Assembly: GCF_047496725.1 (NCBI RefSeq) | Contig: NC_132970.1 | Location: forward strand, 9,011,501-9,075,500 | Length of the DNA: 64,000 nucleotides | Reading direction: 5' to 3' | Origin: Anoplolepis gracilipes | Lineage: Eukaryota; Arthropoda; Insecta; Hymenoptera; Formicidae | Part shown: one piece after another, positions 41,670 through 54,293 of the stretch | Numbering within the stretch: the stretch's first letter is position 1 | Layout of the letters: each line of letters starts with the position of its first letter | Notes under the pieces: generated by a model | Databases searched by the model: none | What the model saw: only the letters and a program-made list of their open reading frames with translations | Told to the model about the DNA's origin: nothing | Position numbers and translations under genes: made by a program

Positions 41670-43376
41670 AGACACAGAGACTTTTCGCGACTTCGGACTA
41701 ACGTTTCGGAGAGATGTTGAAGTGACTTATTAAGATGAAGTTAGGAAGGCGACTTTTAAGTTTGAGTGATGAGGAACGACTGCTTAGTATGAGGGGTTGT
41801 TGGCGACTATTCACTTCAGATGATGGGGATCGACTTTTTTTAGATGACCGGTGGTGAACGACTTATTAGTTTGAATGATGGGGATCGACTGACTCCGTCC
41901 GCAAGCTCGACTGACGTTCTGCGCTCCGTCCCCACTTTCGGGTCACCTCCCTCTAGGCGTCCGGTGGATCCAAGACTTCCCGGGTTGGCTTAATCATCCG
42001 GTGGAGATGGATTCTTGCTCTTGGTGAGGGAACTCTCCGCCTTCGAAGACGTCAGAAGCGGTGAGCTCTTCTTAATCTTAAGTTGATATTCAGCGGCGAA
42101 TATCAAAAGGCACGTTGTTATAATATTTAGTTTCGTCGAGTCGCTGCGTCGAGAGATAGGCATAATATTCGATTTCACTGGTCTCTGCGTTGACATAATA
42201 TTTAGTCAAGCTGAGTCTCTGCGTCGATAGATAAGAATAATATTCGGTTTCATCGGGTCTCTGCGTCAAGAGATAAGAATAATATTCGATTTCACTAAGT
42301 CTTTCTCGCCGTCGCCTATTGCGTCATCATGCGCATGAAAGGCTCTTTGTATTATAATAATTTCGCACTCTTATATTATAATTCTTTTTACAGCAAGAGA
42401 GACTTATTAACTATAGCAAGAGTTATTATTCGTTCTCAAAGTTATTATGTCTCATTATTAATATTTCTTTTCTTTTCACTTATTAATTTATGCTTTTATA
42501 TTTAAATTTCCTTTAATTTTCTCTCTTGTTGTATCACATATTTCATCTTAACTTATCCGCTTTTATAATAGTATCTATATGGAAGATGCAGTTTAATACT
42601 GTTATTTCAATTTATAATTCCTTTCTATCGTGATTCCTTATGGTTTCACTTTAGCATAGGAGATTAACTCTCCTTCACATATATATATATGAATATATAT
42701 ATATAGACATATATGTATAATACGTGTCATGCGTTATTTTTTTAGAATATTACTTTTTCATCAATTACACTAAGAGAAAGTCTTCCATTTAGATTTACAT
42801 GTTGATATATAAAATCAGCTTATTAATATTATTAAATATATTAACTTATTTGGCGTATATATATGGTTCTCAATGCCAGTATGCATATGCCTTCCAAAAT
42901 GTACTTTTCCGAATAATATTTCTTTTTCTTTATTTTTTTTTCTTTTCATTATACTTATGAAAATGTAGGATTTATAAAGCGATTGTTAGTATGATTTAAC
43001 TTTAATATAATTAGTTTGCAAGTGTTTCTGTTACAATCGCGTAATTGAATTTCAACGATTCTGATATTATAGTAATATTTTATTTCCATATATTTTAGCA
43101 AAGAGAATTTTAACTTTTATTTGGAAAATTAATATATATAGTAGTTTAATGATTACAAATATTTTCTTATTTTTTCTGATAAGGTCAGTATTATTTTGTT
43201 ATTACTTCTAAGTAAGCAATGTCCAATTTAATAGCTATATAATACTATGCTTGATTAAATATTTTATTAAGTTCAAGTTGAGATATATATGTATATCTCA
43301 TACTTTGTGTTCATATCTCTAGCGGTACGTTTATATTTTGGAAAATTTAGTTTGAAATTTTTGGCGGGACGTCACA
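41670..43376 (-). repeat. Promoter-proximal half of the B-like solo LTR
   Basis: Minus-strand U3 and leader. Plus-strand 42117-42305 holds about four ~50-bp units (core TAATATTCGATTTCA followed by TCTCTGCGTC). Plus-strand 41735-41893 holds about five degenerate 38-48 bp units around GATGGGGATCGACT. The leader of this family thus also carries repeat arrays, though unrelated in sequence to the A stem-loops. A 68-codon minus-strand ORF at 41990-42196 is not supported as a gene. Confidence 0.7.
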
Positions 43377-43380
43377 GCTA

Positions 43381-43589
43381 CAAGAATATGTAAAAATATA
43401 TAGGATGTTCCATTTAAAAAACTTAAAGTGACTTTCATGTGATCTTGAAATGACTTTTTAAGGTCAAATCAATGGTACCATCTTATGGCCCCTTTGAAAC
43501 CATACAACTTTTGTCTGAAACATTTTTCTCTCCCGGGTTTGGTTTTCGAGATATTCGACTGGATGGATTAAAATGGTCCACCCTGTATA

Positions 43590-43628
<39 letters not shown>

Positions 43629-43680
43629 GGTGGACCATTTTAATCCATCCAGTCGAATATCTCGAAAACCAAACCATATA

Positions 43681-43745
<65 letters not shown>
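43381..43745. repeat. Fold-back element and (TA)n microsatellites
   Basis: A ~54-bp inverted repeat has arms at 43537-43590 and 43620-43675 (both contain GGATTAAAATGGTCCACCCT or its complement) around a (TA)n loop. A longer (TA)n tract follows to 43745. No coding capacity; the ORFs here are translated microsatellite. The 5' part (43381-43536) is unassigned and may be the continuation of the B 3' LTR. Confidence 0.7.
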
Positions 43746-43746
<1 letters not shown>

Positions 43747-44872
43747 TATATAGGAGCTAAGGGTGGAATAGTTTATTATATGAGCAGTAGTATAAATGTA
43801 TATGTTGTAAAAGTATTACTATTATTATGTTTTATTTATTATATTTTCTTTATATATATATTTAACAAAATTTTACGTGTTTTATATTCGAAAATAATAT
43901 TATGAAATGATATTAATAATACTTTAATATAGTGAAAGCAGTTGATTATATTATTTGAGTGATATTCAATTTTGAATATGATAAATTAATAATAAGGATG
44001 TATATTAATGTGGTGTGTGCGTGTGTGTTTGAAATTATGATTTACCTTTATTAATGCTTCTAGCTTTGCTGATTTTCCTGGGCCTTTTCCTCGTACTCTG
44101 GACGTCGTGGATCTCCCTCAGGGATGTCGGTGGTAGAGGTTGAGGCAGGATGCAGCTTGATTTCAACCAACGGTTCGGGCCAGCCAATAAATGATATTAG
44201 ATTGATGAAGGCAGAACAGCCCTGAAAGAGGCGCGCTACGTAGGAAGAATATAGATCGCCCTGAAGGAGGCGCACTACGGTTTAGGTAAGGATGGTTATC
44301 GCTCTCTGTCTAATGACACTCCCTATGAAGACGTCTGAATAAAATATTAATCTCTTCAATTATATGTTACAGATATCTGAAGCTCCGGGTATGTCAAGGC
44401 GGACGTCGCGGACCTTGCTACAGGTGAGCGGATAAGGAAAAAGAAAAGAAAAAAAAACAAAAAAAGAAGCTATAAGGAATACAAAAACGCCCTGGAGGAG
44501 GCGCGCGTCGCCGTAGGATGAAAGAGAGAGCCCGATAGAGGCGTGAAGGAAGAATGACCTCGTCAGATAAGTAGCATTAAGTTGCCCGATAATTTCAGTA
44601 TTAAAATTAAAGTAGAAAGCTTGTCTCGATATTTACAGATGTGTAGACGCGAGAGGTTAACGGCGAGAAAGATTGACACCGAGAAGATGACCGACGCCCG
44701 GAATGGACAGGGGCCGCGAACTGACACAGGTATGTATATTTCGAGTAAATTACATGTATACAATATGGTTAATGATGACACAAATACATCTTAATAATAA
44801 CGACAACGTACTCACTTCACTAAATTATTATATGTTACAGGAACCACTGGGAAACACACTGCCACGCGGGTG
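43746..44872 (-). mobile_element. Mosaic LTR fragment: A-type leader joined to B-type accessory ORF
   Basis: Read on the minus strand, 44872 to ~44200 matches A leader positions ~408-1144: the GTGAGT donor, the chain of short leader motifs, and two or three of the stem-loops. At ~44195 it switches to the B-like sequence, from within the accessory ORF through to 43757 (matching 20810-20370). U3 is absent. The A-type part is clearly more diverged than the other A copies. Confidence 0.7.
44060..44192 (-). pseudogene. 3' fragment of the B-like accessory ORF
   Basis: Encodes the FIGWPEPLVEI motif and the acidic C terminus, ending at the same stop as 20668. The N-terminal arginine-rich half is replaced by A-type leader. 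The frame happens to stay open upstream to 44275, but that part translates the A-type stem-loop DNA. Confidence 0.6.
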
Positions 44873-45059
44873 TGTCACGTGCAGTGACCCACTGTTATCG
44901 TCTACCTCGGTGTCAATAACAGGGTTGCTCTCTATTTAGTTTTTGGGTAATCTGTCTAAGTCGGCTATACCCAGGGCTTCGCCGAGAGCAGGATCAATGT
45001 GTACTAGGAACTAATAATTCGGAGGATTTTTTTACTGATCTGGGATGATGATAATAGAG
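44873..45059 (-). mobile_element. 3' end of another B-like LTR, cut by element A3
   Basis: 187 bp matching 18832-19018 with few differences. The LTR end (minus-strand ...GCACGTGACA) abuts GGTG of the mosaic fragment, a likely target duplication (44869-44872). It contains the last codons of the 59-aa ORF. The rest should lie to the right of A3, beyond the window. Confidence 0.7.
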
Positions 45060-45110
45060 TGTCACGTCCAGCGCCTCCGCTTGACACCAGTCGCCGTCCG
45101 TTGACTCCAT
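45060..45110 (+). repeat. Extra copy of the first 51 bp of the A LTR
   Basis: TGTCACGTCC through GTTGACTCCAT occurs twice in direct tandem (45060-45110 and 45111-45161). No other A LTR in the window has this. Confidence 0.9.
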
Positions 45111-46816
45111 TGTCACGTCCAGCGCCTCCGCTTGACACCAGTCGCCGTCCGTTGACTCCATACGTCACCTGTTAAGTAGACATAGTAAGCGTTAAGCACC
45201 TATAAAATTCTTTTATTTTCTTTTTCTTTTTATAAATATATATATATAGTTATTATTAAGAATCGATTAAGCCGATAAATACCTTTTATTATGTTTCCGG
45301 CTAAAACATCCTTTTCTTTTTTTTTCTTTTTTTTTCCTGTTTTATCCCCATCACTGGTTCTCCCCTATCACCTACCTAAAAATGAAGGAAAATAATTAAT
45401 TAATTGTCCAATGAAAATTCTCACCTATTTTCCGGCCACCCGGTATATCACCTTCTGGTCCGCCTCCTCAGCACCTGAAAAAGAGAAGAGAAACGACCCA
45501 CCAAGTCGGTCGAACATCTTAATTTTATTATAATTACCCATTTAGTTTTGTCACTCTAGTTGCAGTATCTGAAAAATAAAAAGGAAACATAATATTAAGT
45601 ATGCGTCAATAGAATAACGTAAATTAAGTAATAGCGATAATATAAACCAATGTTCACTCCACCTCGTCGTCATCACTCTTACTAAACACAAACATACACG
45701 TACACATCACCATAGACACACGCATCGAGAATTAACCACCACCCGGTATAACAAAAATATAAAGTAAATCTATATAACAAGCTAAAATCACTCAAGGAAA
45801 GAGATCGTAACTGCGAATGAGCGGAAATACAACTCCCGATACATGTTCACCTTAATAAATTGACACCCGGTATATAAACTAACATTGTCATATTATCCAA
45901 ACATTAGTATAAAATAGTGTTTAACAACCAACCGATTCATTTGGTTAAATTCCATAAGCTTCATATAATAAACTCCGATCGGTACTTTCGGGACACCCTG
46001 TATATGAACTTTCATTAATTATTAAAACTGAGCAAGCCAAGTAACTCGTATGTGCAATTGCAACTTCCTATGCACAGTCTAAATCACTTTTCTCAATATA
46101 TCAAAAGTTGTCGCAACATCGAAAAGCACCCAATTTTTAACGATTTAAACATCACATAAAAAACCCGCCCAGTGACCTTAATTAATTATTTCCTGGCGCC
46201 TTGACTCATAAGGAACCGAAAAAGGTAGCAACTTATAGGGCTACAGCCCCGCCATAAAAAGTTAAGCGCACATTGTTATAGACCCATTTTGCTTCAGGAA
46301 CACCTCATATTTTCAACTTTAATAATTTATTTATTTTAATCCGCACCTCCAATATATAATTATGCCTTCACTATTAAATGCAGTTTTATATCCCAAAGCC
46401 GAATTAATACCACAATAACGTACATGTCTAACGATTCTGTCACCCAAATATAATAACTTGTCAATTTTACTCATATTCCACCGCAGCGCAGTGATTTCAT
46501 AAATCCAAATTTTAACAATAATAAAAGATTCGATCAAACCCATCTTCTGCATAATAATTCCTTACCATGAATCCAATTTGGTTTGCCAATAAAAATCCGG
46601 TCAGCTATCATTTATAATTATTTCATATATCAACCATGGAGATAACTTGGTGCATGCACATATACATATATATATATATATGCGACTCGATGCAGATATC
46701 ATAATCCACAGATGTTTTAAAGGCAAATTATAATGACCTGACAAGAACTCCTCGAGGCTCAGACAATATTTAAGTAATCAATTAAAACCAATAATAATTA
46801 AAATGAACCACTCATA

Positions 46817-46861
<45 letters not shown>

Positions 46862-48891
46862 AAAACAATATAAATATCCCATAAAGAGTTTAGAACGAAT
46901 AAAGCTCTGGAAGATAACTAAAGTTAAATAGTCACACTCAATATATACAATTCCCTAATTAACTCTTACTTATACAAGGTGTCTGAAATAACTTGAACGT
47001 GATAATATTCTCAAAACTTCCTTATCATTTTATTGAGGATGAATGATAATTACAATATACATGTGTATAATAAACAAAATGACCATACCTATATATACGG
47101 TGGTACGATAATACACACATCATACACTACATAAACCAAATATAAACGCATAATGAACACCCAGAAATAATTACATAGATACACGCTCCTTAACAAACAC
47201 ACCATAAAATTATATAACAATAGTCACTTAATATACCCGGTGATACGAAAATACGCGCGTTATAAACTTATCATCTACACAATGTTTAATCAGTATCTGA
47301 CTATTATAGACATATTATCCACCCAGTAACACGCAAATACACACACTCTATAAATAATTTATATACATAGTGACCCATTAGTACGCACAAATAAAGCACT
47401 CTCAATAAACCTATTATAAACTTATTACAGGCATATTCATATATTAACATACACATAATCAATGTATCATATACATGGTAACGCAATAGTTTCGGATCCT
47501 ATAACTAATTCATACATATTCCAAGCGTATCACTTAAATTACACACTCAACCTCTCACAATATAAACTTGTCTTAAATTTATGCATTTATACACACTTAC
47601 ACACTCCTCATCCATCCATTGTAAATATATCACGGCATATTACATGTGCATTTATACCATTATTACATATATATAAATATATAAACCTTTACTACTAGTT
47701 ATAATGATATACATACATACATATAGTTATATAATAGCGAGTTTAACGTCTGTAGACTAATTTAGATCTTGTAATCCACGAATAACATTATGCGACATCA
47801 TAGATAATTGTTAATTAATAAGTTAATTAGCGTAATGCTCTCATATCTCTACAATTATTTAAGTACAACGCTATAATACAATGCGGCGATAAGTAATTAA
47901 TCAGATAAGTTATCGTAACGCTAGTGATAATTGCGATATATCTAGAAATAACGATATAGATATTACATTATAATGCTAGTCCCGAAGCTTCTAGAACATT
48001 CAGGAACCGCCGGATCACGTGAAAATTTCGGACAAACACCGTGATCGCTTACTATTGCCCGGCGCGTGATACCCGTGACAAACAAGCATGACCAGGATCG
48101 GACCACGTTGCGCGCGCTATAATTCAGAAGGTGGGAGCCCTCAGCGACCACGGGTATATAAACGGGAGCACCGTGTGCTCAGAAAATCAGAGTATTCAGT
48201 TCTCGCCTAGACAGTTCAGATCATTAGACAGTTCAGATCACATTTAGTATTCGGCTTTCGCCCGACAGTAAAATCTGTTGTACGGTTCGTTCCGACCATT
48301 CAGTTTTCGCATAATCAGTATTCGATCAGCAGTCAATACTCGATTCATACAGTACCCAGTAAATTCATTGTACGTACAGACAGTCATTTATACGATTTAA
48401 TAATCGGTTATCCTTATAACATTCGATCATACATACGCTCTCGCAAGTTTTCGCGCAGTGTAATTAATATTATATCTTCGAATCAGTGGTTTCTAGTTCA
48501 TTACGGTATTATTCACACAAAATCATTAATTCAGAGAGACTTCGAGACTAGCATATCGCGAATACTATTAATTAGCCTTCAGTTCTTACGTTTACTGTCG
48601 TATAAATCTATTCTTGATTATTTGTATCCACTGTTACTATTATATTTCCTTTCTCTTTTTCGATTTCCACGGCGCTCACAATACATATCGAATTCTATCT
48701 ATCACTTTTAAAGATATTTTATCTAAATTTTCATTCGCAGTGAATTACTTCTATCAACAATATAAGCGTATTATCTTTTCCTCTCCAGGCAATTGTTAAT
48801 GCCGCCTATCTATAATATCGTTTACGCGTCCGAAACCAGTCTGTGCGTGAAATCATAGTCGAAGGAAAGTTCTATTAACTAATGTTGTAAT
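45111..48891 (+). mobile_element. 5' LTR of A3, left part
   Basis: U3, promoter and the first ~700 nt of R. Contains the 36-37 bp block missing from A2 (46282-46318), and a longer (TA)n at ~46820-46854. A one-base deletion at ~46500 shifts the frame of the antisense ORF there, evidence that that ORF is not a gene. Confidence 0.93.
47983..48161 (+). promoter_or_regulatory. LTR promoter of A3: heat-shock element and TATA box
   Basis: Heat-shock element 47983-48007 has one change, G to C, at a free n position (cTTCt), leaving all five GAA/TTC cores intact. TATATAA 48155-48161. Confidence 0.75.
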
Positions 48892-51757
48892 TGTCACGTC
48901 CAGCGCCTCCGCTTGACACCAGTCGCCGTCCGTTGACTCCATACGTCACCTGTTAAGTAGACATAGTAAGCGTTAAGCACCTATAAAATTCTTTTATTTT
49001 CTTTTTCTTTTTATATATATAGTTGTTATCAAAAATAGATTAAGGCCGATAAATACCTTTTATTATGTTTCCGGCTAGAACATCCTTCTTTTTTCTCTCT
49101 TTCTCTTCTTTTTCTTCTCTTTTCTTGTTTTATCCCCATCACTGGTTCTCCCCTATCACCTACCTAAAAATGAAGGAAAATAATTAATTAATTGTCCAAT
49201 GAAAATTCTTACCTATTTACCGGCCACCCGGTATATCACCTTCTGGTCCGCCCCCTCAACACCTGAAAAAGGGAAGAGAAACGACCAAGTCGGTCGAACA
49301 TCTTAATATTATTATAATTACCCATTTAATTCTGTCACTCTAGTCGCAGTACCTGAAAAATAAAAAGGAAACATAATATTAAGTACGCGTCGATAGAATA
49401 ACGTAAATTAAGTAATAGCGATAATATAAACCAATGTTCACTCCACCTCGTCGTCATCACTCTTACTAAACACAAACATACACGTACACATCACCATAGA
49501 CACACGCATCGAGAATTAACCACCACCCGGTATAACAAAAATATAAAGTAAATCTATATAACAAGTAAAAATCACGCAAGGAAAGAGATCGTAACCGCGA
49601 ATAAGCGGAAATACAACTCCCGATACATGTTCACCTTAATAAATTGACACCCGGTATATAAACTAATATCGTCATATTATCCAAACATCAGTATAAAATA
49701 GTGTTTAACAACCGACCGATTTATTTGGTTAAATTCCATAAGCTTCATATAATAAACTCCGATCGGTACTTTCGGGACACCCTGTATATGAACTTTCATT
49801 AATTATTAAAACTGAGCAAGCCAAGTAACTCGTATGTGCAATTGCAACTTCCTATGCACAGTCTAAATCACTTTTCTCAATATATCAAAAGTTGTCGCAA
49901 CATCGAAAAGCACCCAATTTTTAACGGTTTAAACATCACATAAAAAACCCGCCCAGTGACCTTAATTAAATATTTCCTGGCGCCTTGGCTCATAAGGAAC
50001 CAAAAAAGGTAGCAACTTATAGGGCTACAGCCCCGCCATAAAAAGTTAAGCGCACATTGTTATAGACCCATTTTACTTCAGGAACACCTCATATTTTCAA
50101 CTTTAATAATTTATTTATTTTAATCCGCACCTCCAATATATAATTATGCCTTCACTATTAAATGCAGTTTTATATCCCAAAGCCGAATTAATACCACAAT
50201 AACGTACATGTCTAACGATTCTGTCACCCAAATATAATAACTTGTCAATTTTACTCAAATTCCACCGTAGCGCAGTGATTTCAGTAAATTCAAATTTTAA
50301 CAATAATAAAAGATTCGATCAAACCCATCATCTGCATAATAATTCCTTACCATGAATCCAATTTGGTTTGCCAATAAAAATCCGGTCAGCTATCATTTAT
50401 AATTATTTCATATATCAACCATGGAGATAACTTGGTGCATACACATATACATATATATATATATATATATGCGACTCGCTGCAGATATCATAATCCACAG
50501 ATGTTTTAAAGGCAAATTATAATGACCTGACAAGAACTCCTCGAGGCTCAGACAATATTTAAGTAATCAATTAAAACCAATAATAATTAAAATGAACCAC
50601 TCATAATACATATATATATATATATATATTATAGTGAAAACAATATAAATATCCCATAAAGAGTTTAAAACGAATAAAGCTCTGGAAGATAACTAAAGTT
50701 AAATAGTCACACTCAATATATACAATTACTTAATTAACTCTTACTTATACAAGGTGTCTGAAATAACTTGAACGTGATAATATTCTCAAAACTTCGTTAT
50801 CATTTTATTGAGGATGAATGATAATTACAATATACATATGCATAATAAACAAAATGACCATACCTATATATACGGTGGTACGATAATACACACATCATAC
50901 ACTACATAAACCAAGTATAAACGCATAATGAACACCCAGAAATAATTACATAGATACACGCTCCTTAACAAACACACCATAAAATTATATAACAATAGTC
51001 ACTTAATATACCCGGTGATACAAAAATACGCGCGTTATAAACTTATCATCTACACAATGTTTAATCAGTATCTGACTATTATAGACGTATTATCCACCCA
51101 GTAACACGCAAATACACACACTCTATAAATAATTTATATACATAGTGACCCATTAGTACGCACAAATAAAGCACTCTCAATAAACCTATTATAAACTTAT
51201 TACAGGCATATTCATATATTAACATACACATAATCAATGTATCATATACATGGTAACGCAATAGTTTCGGATCTTATAACTAATTCATACATATTCCAAG
51301 CGTATCACTTAAATTACACACTCAACCTCTCACAATATAAACTTGTCTTAAATTTATGCATTTATACACACTTACACACTCCTCATCCATCCATTGTAAA
51401 TATATCACGGCATATTACATGTGCATTTATACCATTATTACATATATATAAATATATAAACCTTTACTACTAGTTATAATGATATACATACATACATATA
51501 GTTATATAATAGCGAGTTTAACGTCTGTAGACTAATTTAGATCTTGTAATCCACGAATAACATTATGCGACATCATAGATAATTGTTAATTAATAAGTTA
51601 ATTAGCGTAATGCTCTCATATCTCTACAATTATTTAAGTACAACGCTATAATACAATGCGGCGATAAGTAATTAATCAGATAAGTTATCGTAACGCTAGT
51701 AATAATTGCGATATATCTAGAAATAACGATATAGATATTACATTATAATGCTAGTCC

Positions 51758-51936
51758 CGAAGGTTCTAGAACATTCAGGAACCGCCGGATCACGTGAAAA
51801 TTTCGGACAAACACCGTGATAGCTTACTATTGCCCGGCGCGTGATACCCGTGACAAACAAGCATGACCAGGATCGGACCACGTTGCGCGCGCTATAATTC
51901 AGAAGGTGGGAGCCCTCAGCGACCACGGGTATATAA
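51758..51936 (+). promoter_or_regulatory. LTR promoter of A4: heat-shock element and TATA box
   Basis: Heat-shock element 51758-51782 and TATATAA 51930-51936, both unchanged. Being downstream of the A3 promoter, it could take over transcription of A3. Confidence 0.75.
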
Positions 51937-53323
51937 ACGGGAGCACCGTGTGCTCAAAATTCAGAGTATTCAGTTCTCGCCTAGACAGTTCAGATCATTA
52001 GACAGTTCAGATCATATTTAGTATTCGGCTTTCGCCCGACAGTAAAATCTGTTGTACGGTTCGTTCCGACCATTCAGTTTTCGCATAATCAGTATTCGAT
52101 CAGCAGTCAATACTCGATTCATACAGTACCCAGTAAATTCATTGTACGTACAGACAGTCATTTATACGATTTAATAATCGGTTATCCTTATAACATTCAA
52201 TCATACATACGCTCTCGCAAGTTTTCGCGCAGTGTAATTAATATTATATCTTCGAATCAGTGGTTTCTAGTTCATTACGGTATTATTCACACAAAATCAT
52301 TAATTCAGAGAGACTTCGAGACTAGCATATCGCGAATACTATTAATTAGCCTTCAGTTCTTACGTTTACTGTCGTATAAATCTATTCTTGATTATTTGTA
52401 TCCACTGTTACTATTATATTTCCTTTCTCTTTATCGATTTCCACGGCGCTCACAATACATATCGAATTCTATCTATCACTTTTAAAGATATTTTATCTAA
52501 ATTTTCGTTTGCAGTGAATTACTTCTATCAACAATATAAGCGTATTATCTTTTCCTCTCCATGCAATTGTTAATGCCGCCTATCTATAATATCGTTTACG
52601 CGTCCGAAACCAGTCTGTGCGTGAAATCATAGTCGAAGGAAAGTTCTATTAACTAATGTTGTAATACTAATATTGTAGATCCACATTCTTGTGTACACCC
52701 GCGTTACAGTGTGCTTCCCAGTGGTTCCTGTAACACATAACAATTTAGTGAAGTGAGTACGTTGTCGTAATTATTAAGATATATTCGTGTAATCATTAAT
52801 CATATTGTTTACGTGTAATTACTCGAAATATACATACTTGTGTCAGTTCGCGGCCCCTGTCCATTCCGGGCGTCGGTCATCTTTTCGGTGTCAATTCTTC
52901 TCGCCGTTAACCTCTCGCGTCTATACCTGTAAATATAAAGACAAGCTTTCTATTCTAATTTTAATATTGAAATTATCGGGCAAATTAGTGCTACTTATCT
53001 GACGAGGTCATCCTTCCTTCAAGCCTACTTCGGGCTCTCTCTTTCATCCTGCGGCGACGCGCGCCTCCTCCAGGGCGTTCTTGTATTCCCTATAGCTTCT
53101 TCCTATATATATTTTTTTTTTTCTCTTTTCTTTCTTTCTTTTTTTTTTCTTTTCTTTTCCCTTATCCGCTCACCAGTGGCAAGGTCCGCGACGTCCGCCT
53201 TGACATACCCAGAGCCTCAGATATCTGTAACTTATAATCGAAGAGATTAATATTTTATTCGGACGTCTTCATAGGGAATGTCATTAGACAGAGAGCGATA
53301 ACCATTCTTACCTACACCGTAGG

Positions 53324-53615
53324 GCGCCTCCTCCAGGGCGACCTACATCCTTCCTACGTAGTGTGCCTCTCTCAGGGCGATTCTACGTCCCTTCTAGCAG
53401 TGCGCCTCATTCAGGGCGGCTCTGCCTTCATCCTTCGTAGTGCGCCTCCTTCAGAGCCGGACTACCCCTCTCTAGGTCGCACGCCTCTCTCAGGGCGAAC
53501 GACTCTCTTCTCCGAGGAGCGCCTCTTTCAGGGCATTCCGCCTCCTAGCGTGCGCGCGCCTCTGTCAGGGCGATCTGCCTCCTCTCAGTCCACGAACCGC
53601 GCCTCTGTCAGGGCG
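53324..53615 (+). repeat. Stem-loop array, A4
   Basis: As in A1, but one base shorter near 53550 (GCGTGCGCGCGCC), which does not touch the CGCC/GGCG stems. Confidence 0.65.
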
Positions 53616-53876
53616 TCTCTCACAATTCCTCCGATCGCTCTTCTTGATCTAAAATATAGAATAAATATTAAATTAAAGTAAACTCATTAAGGCTCACCCT
53701 GTCCCCGCAACCCGTCAGATAAGGTCAAGTCAACTCGTTTACCAATTTACTTTAACGCGTATGTTTTTTTTTTTCCTTTTCATCACTCGCGTTACTATTA
53801 CTAACCCCAGTCTATACCCCTCCGCGTATTCAACTATGGCGTCGATTATGATTTCGCTTACCTTCTTAGCTGCGTC

Positions 53877-54293
53877 ATGGGTCGGTCACGTCGAGCAGGG
53901 CGTGCTCACCAATTGAAGCGCCTCATCCGGTCACTATACCAAGGCGGCTCCTACCTGACGGTCCGAACAGCTGCGTCGCCACCAGGTAGTCAGAGCCCAG
54001 CATCCGTCGGGTATTTCACTTACCCTCCACCGGGAACCCATACATCGGAGTCATCAACCCCTGACCAGCTACACGACGCCGTCACTCCACCGGCATCCAG
54101 TAGCGGGGTCGTCGCTTCCTCACATAGGCCCTTACCGCCTATCGAATACCGTCCGTGGCCCGTGCCCCCGCCGTTGATAGACTTCGGGATTACGCAACCG
54201 AGGATCATTTCCTCCCAGGCTTTCTTCGGGCGAGTATGCATCCTGTCGTCCGCTGAAGCACCTATCAATTCGCCTCCTGATAACCGTCCGTGA
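53877..54293 (+). CDS. LTR-encoded accessory protein, A4
   Basis: 138 aa, same protein as the A1 copy (SYLTVRT form). Open although A4 is only a solo LTR and more diverged elsewhere. Confidence 0.5.
   Translation: MGRSRRAGRAHQLKRLIRSLYQGGSYLTVRTAASPPGSQSPASVGYFTYPPPGTHTSESSTPDQLHDAVTPPASSSGVVASSHRPLPPIEYRPWPVPPPLIDFGITQPRIISSQAFFGRVCILSSAEAPINSPPDNRP

Larger units (their letters stand above)
18832..43376 (-). mobile_element. Solo LTR of B-like family, minus strand, split by element A2
   Basis: Read on the minus strand it starts TGTGACGTCCCGCC at 43376 and ends GCACGTGACA at 18832. It is flanked by the 4-bp duplication GCTA at 18828-18831 and 43377-43380. Without A2 (21609-41669) and one AGAC copy it measures about 4.48 kb, so this family also has very large LTRs. 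Minus-strand order is U3 (43376 to ~42500), a leader with two minisatellites (42305-42117 and 41893-41735), then ORF 21015-20668, ORF 19170-18991 and the 3' end. No internal retroelement sequence is present, as expected after LTR-LTR recombination. Confidence 0.8.

Noticed and set aside
41990..42196. 68-codon minus-strand ORF in the B-like leader
   Set aside because: Covers part of a minisatellite, no homologue in the A leader.
43472..43905. ORFs of alternating Tyr/Ile on both strands
   Set aside because: Translated (TA)n microsatellite.
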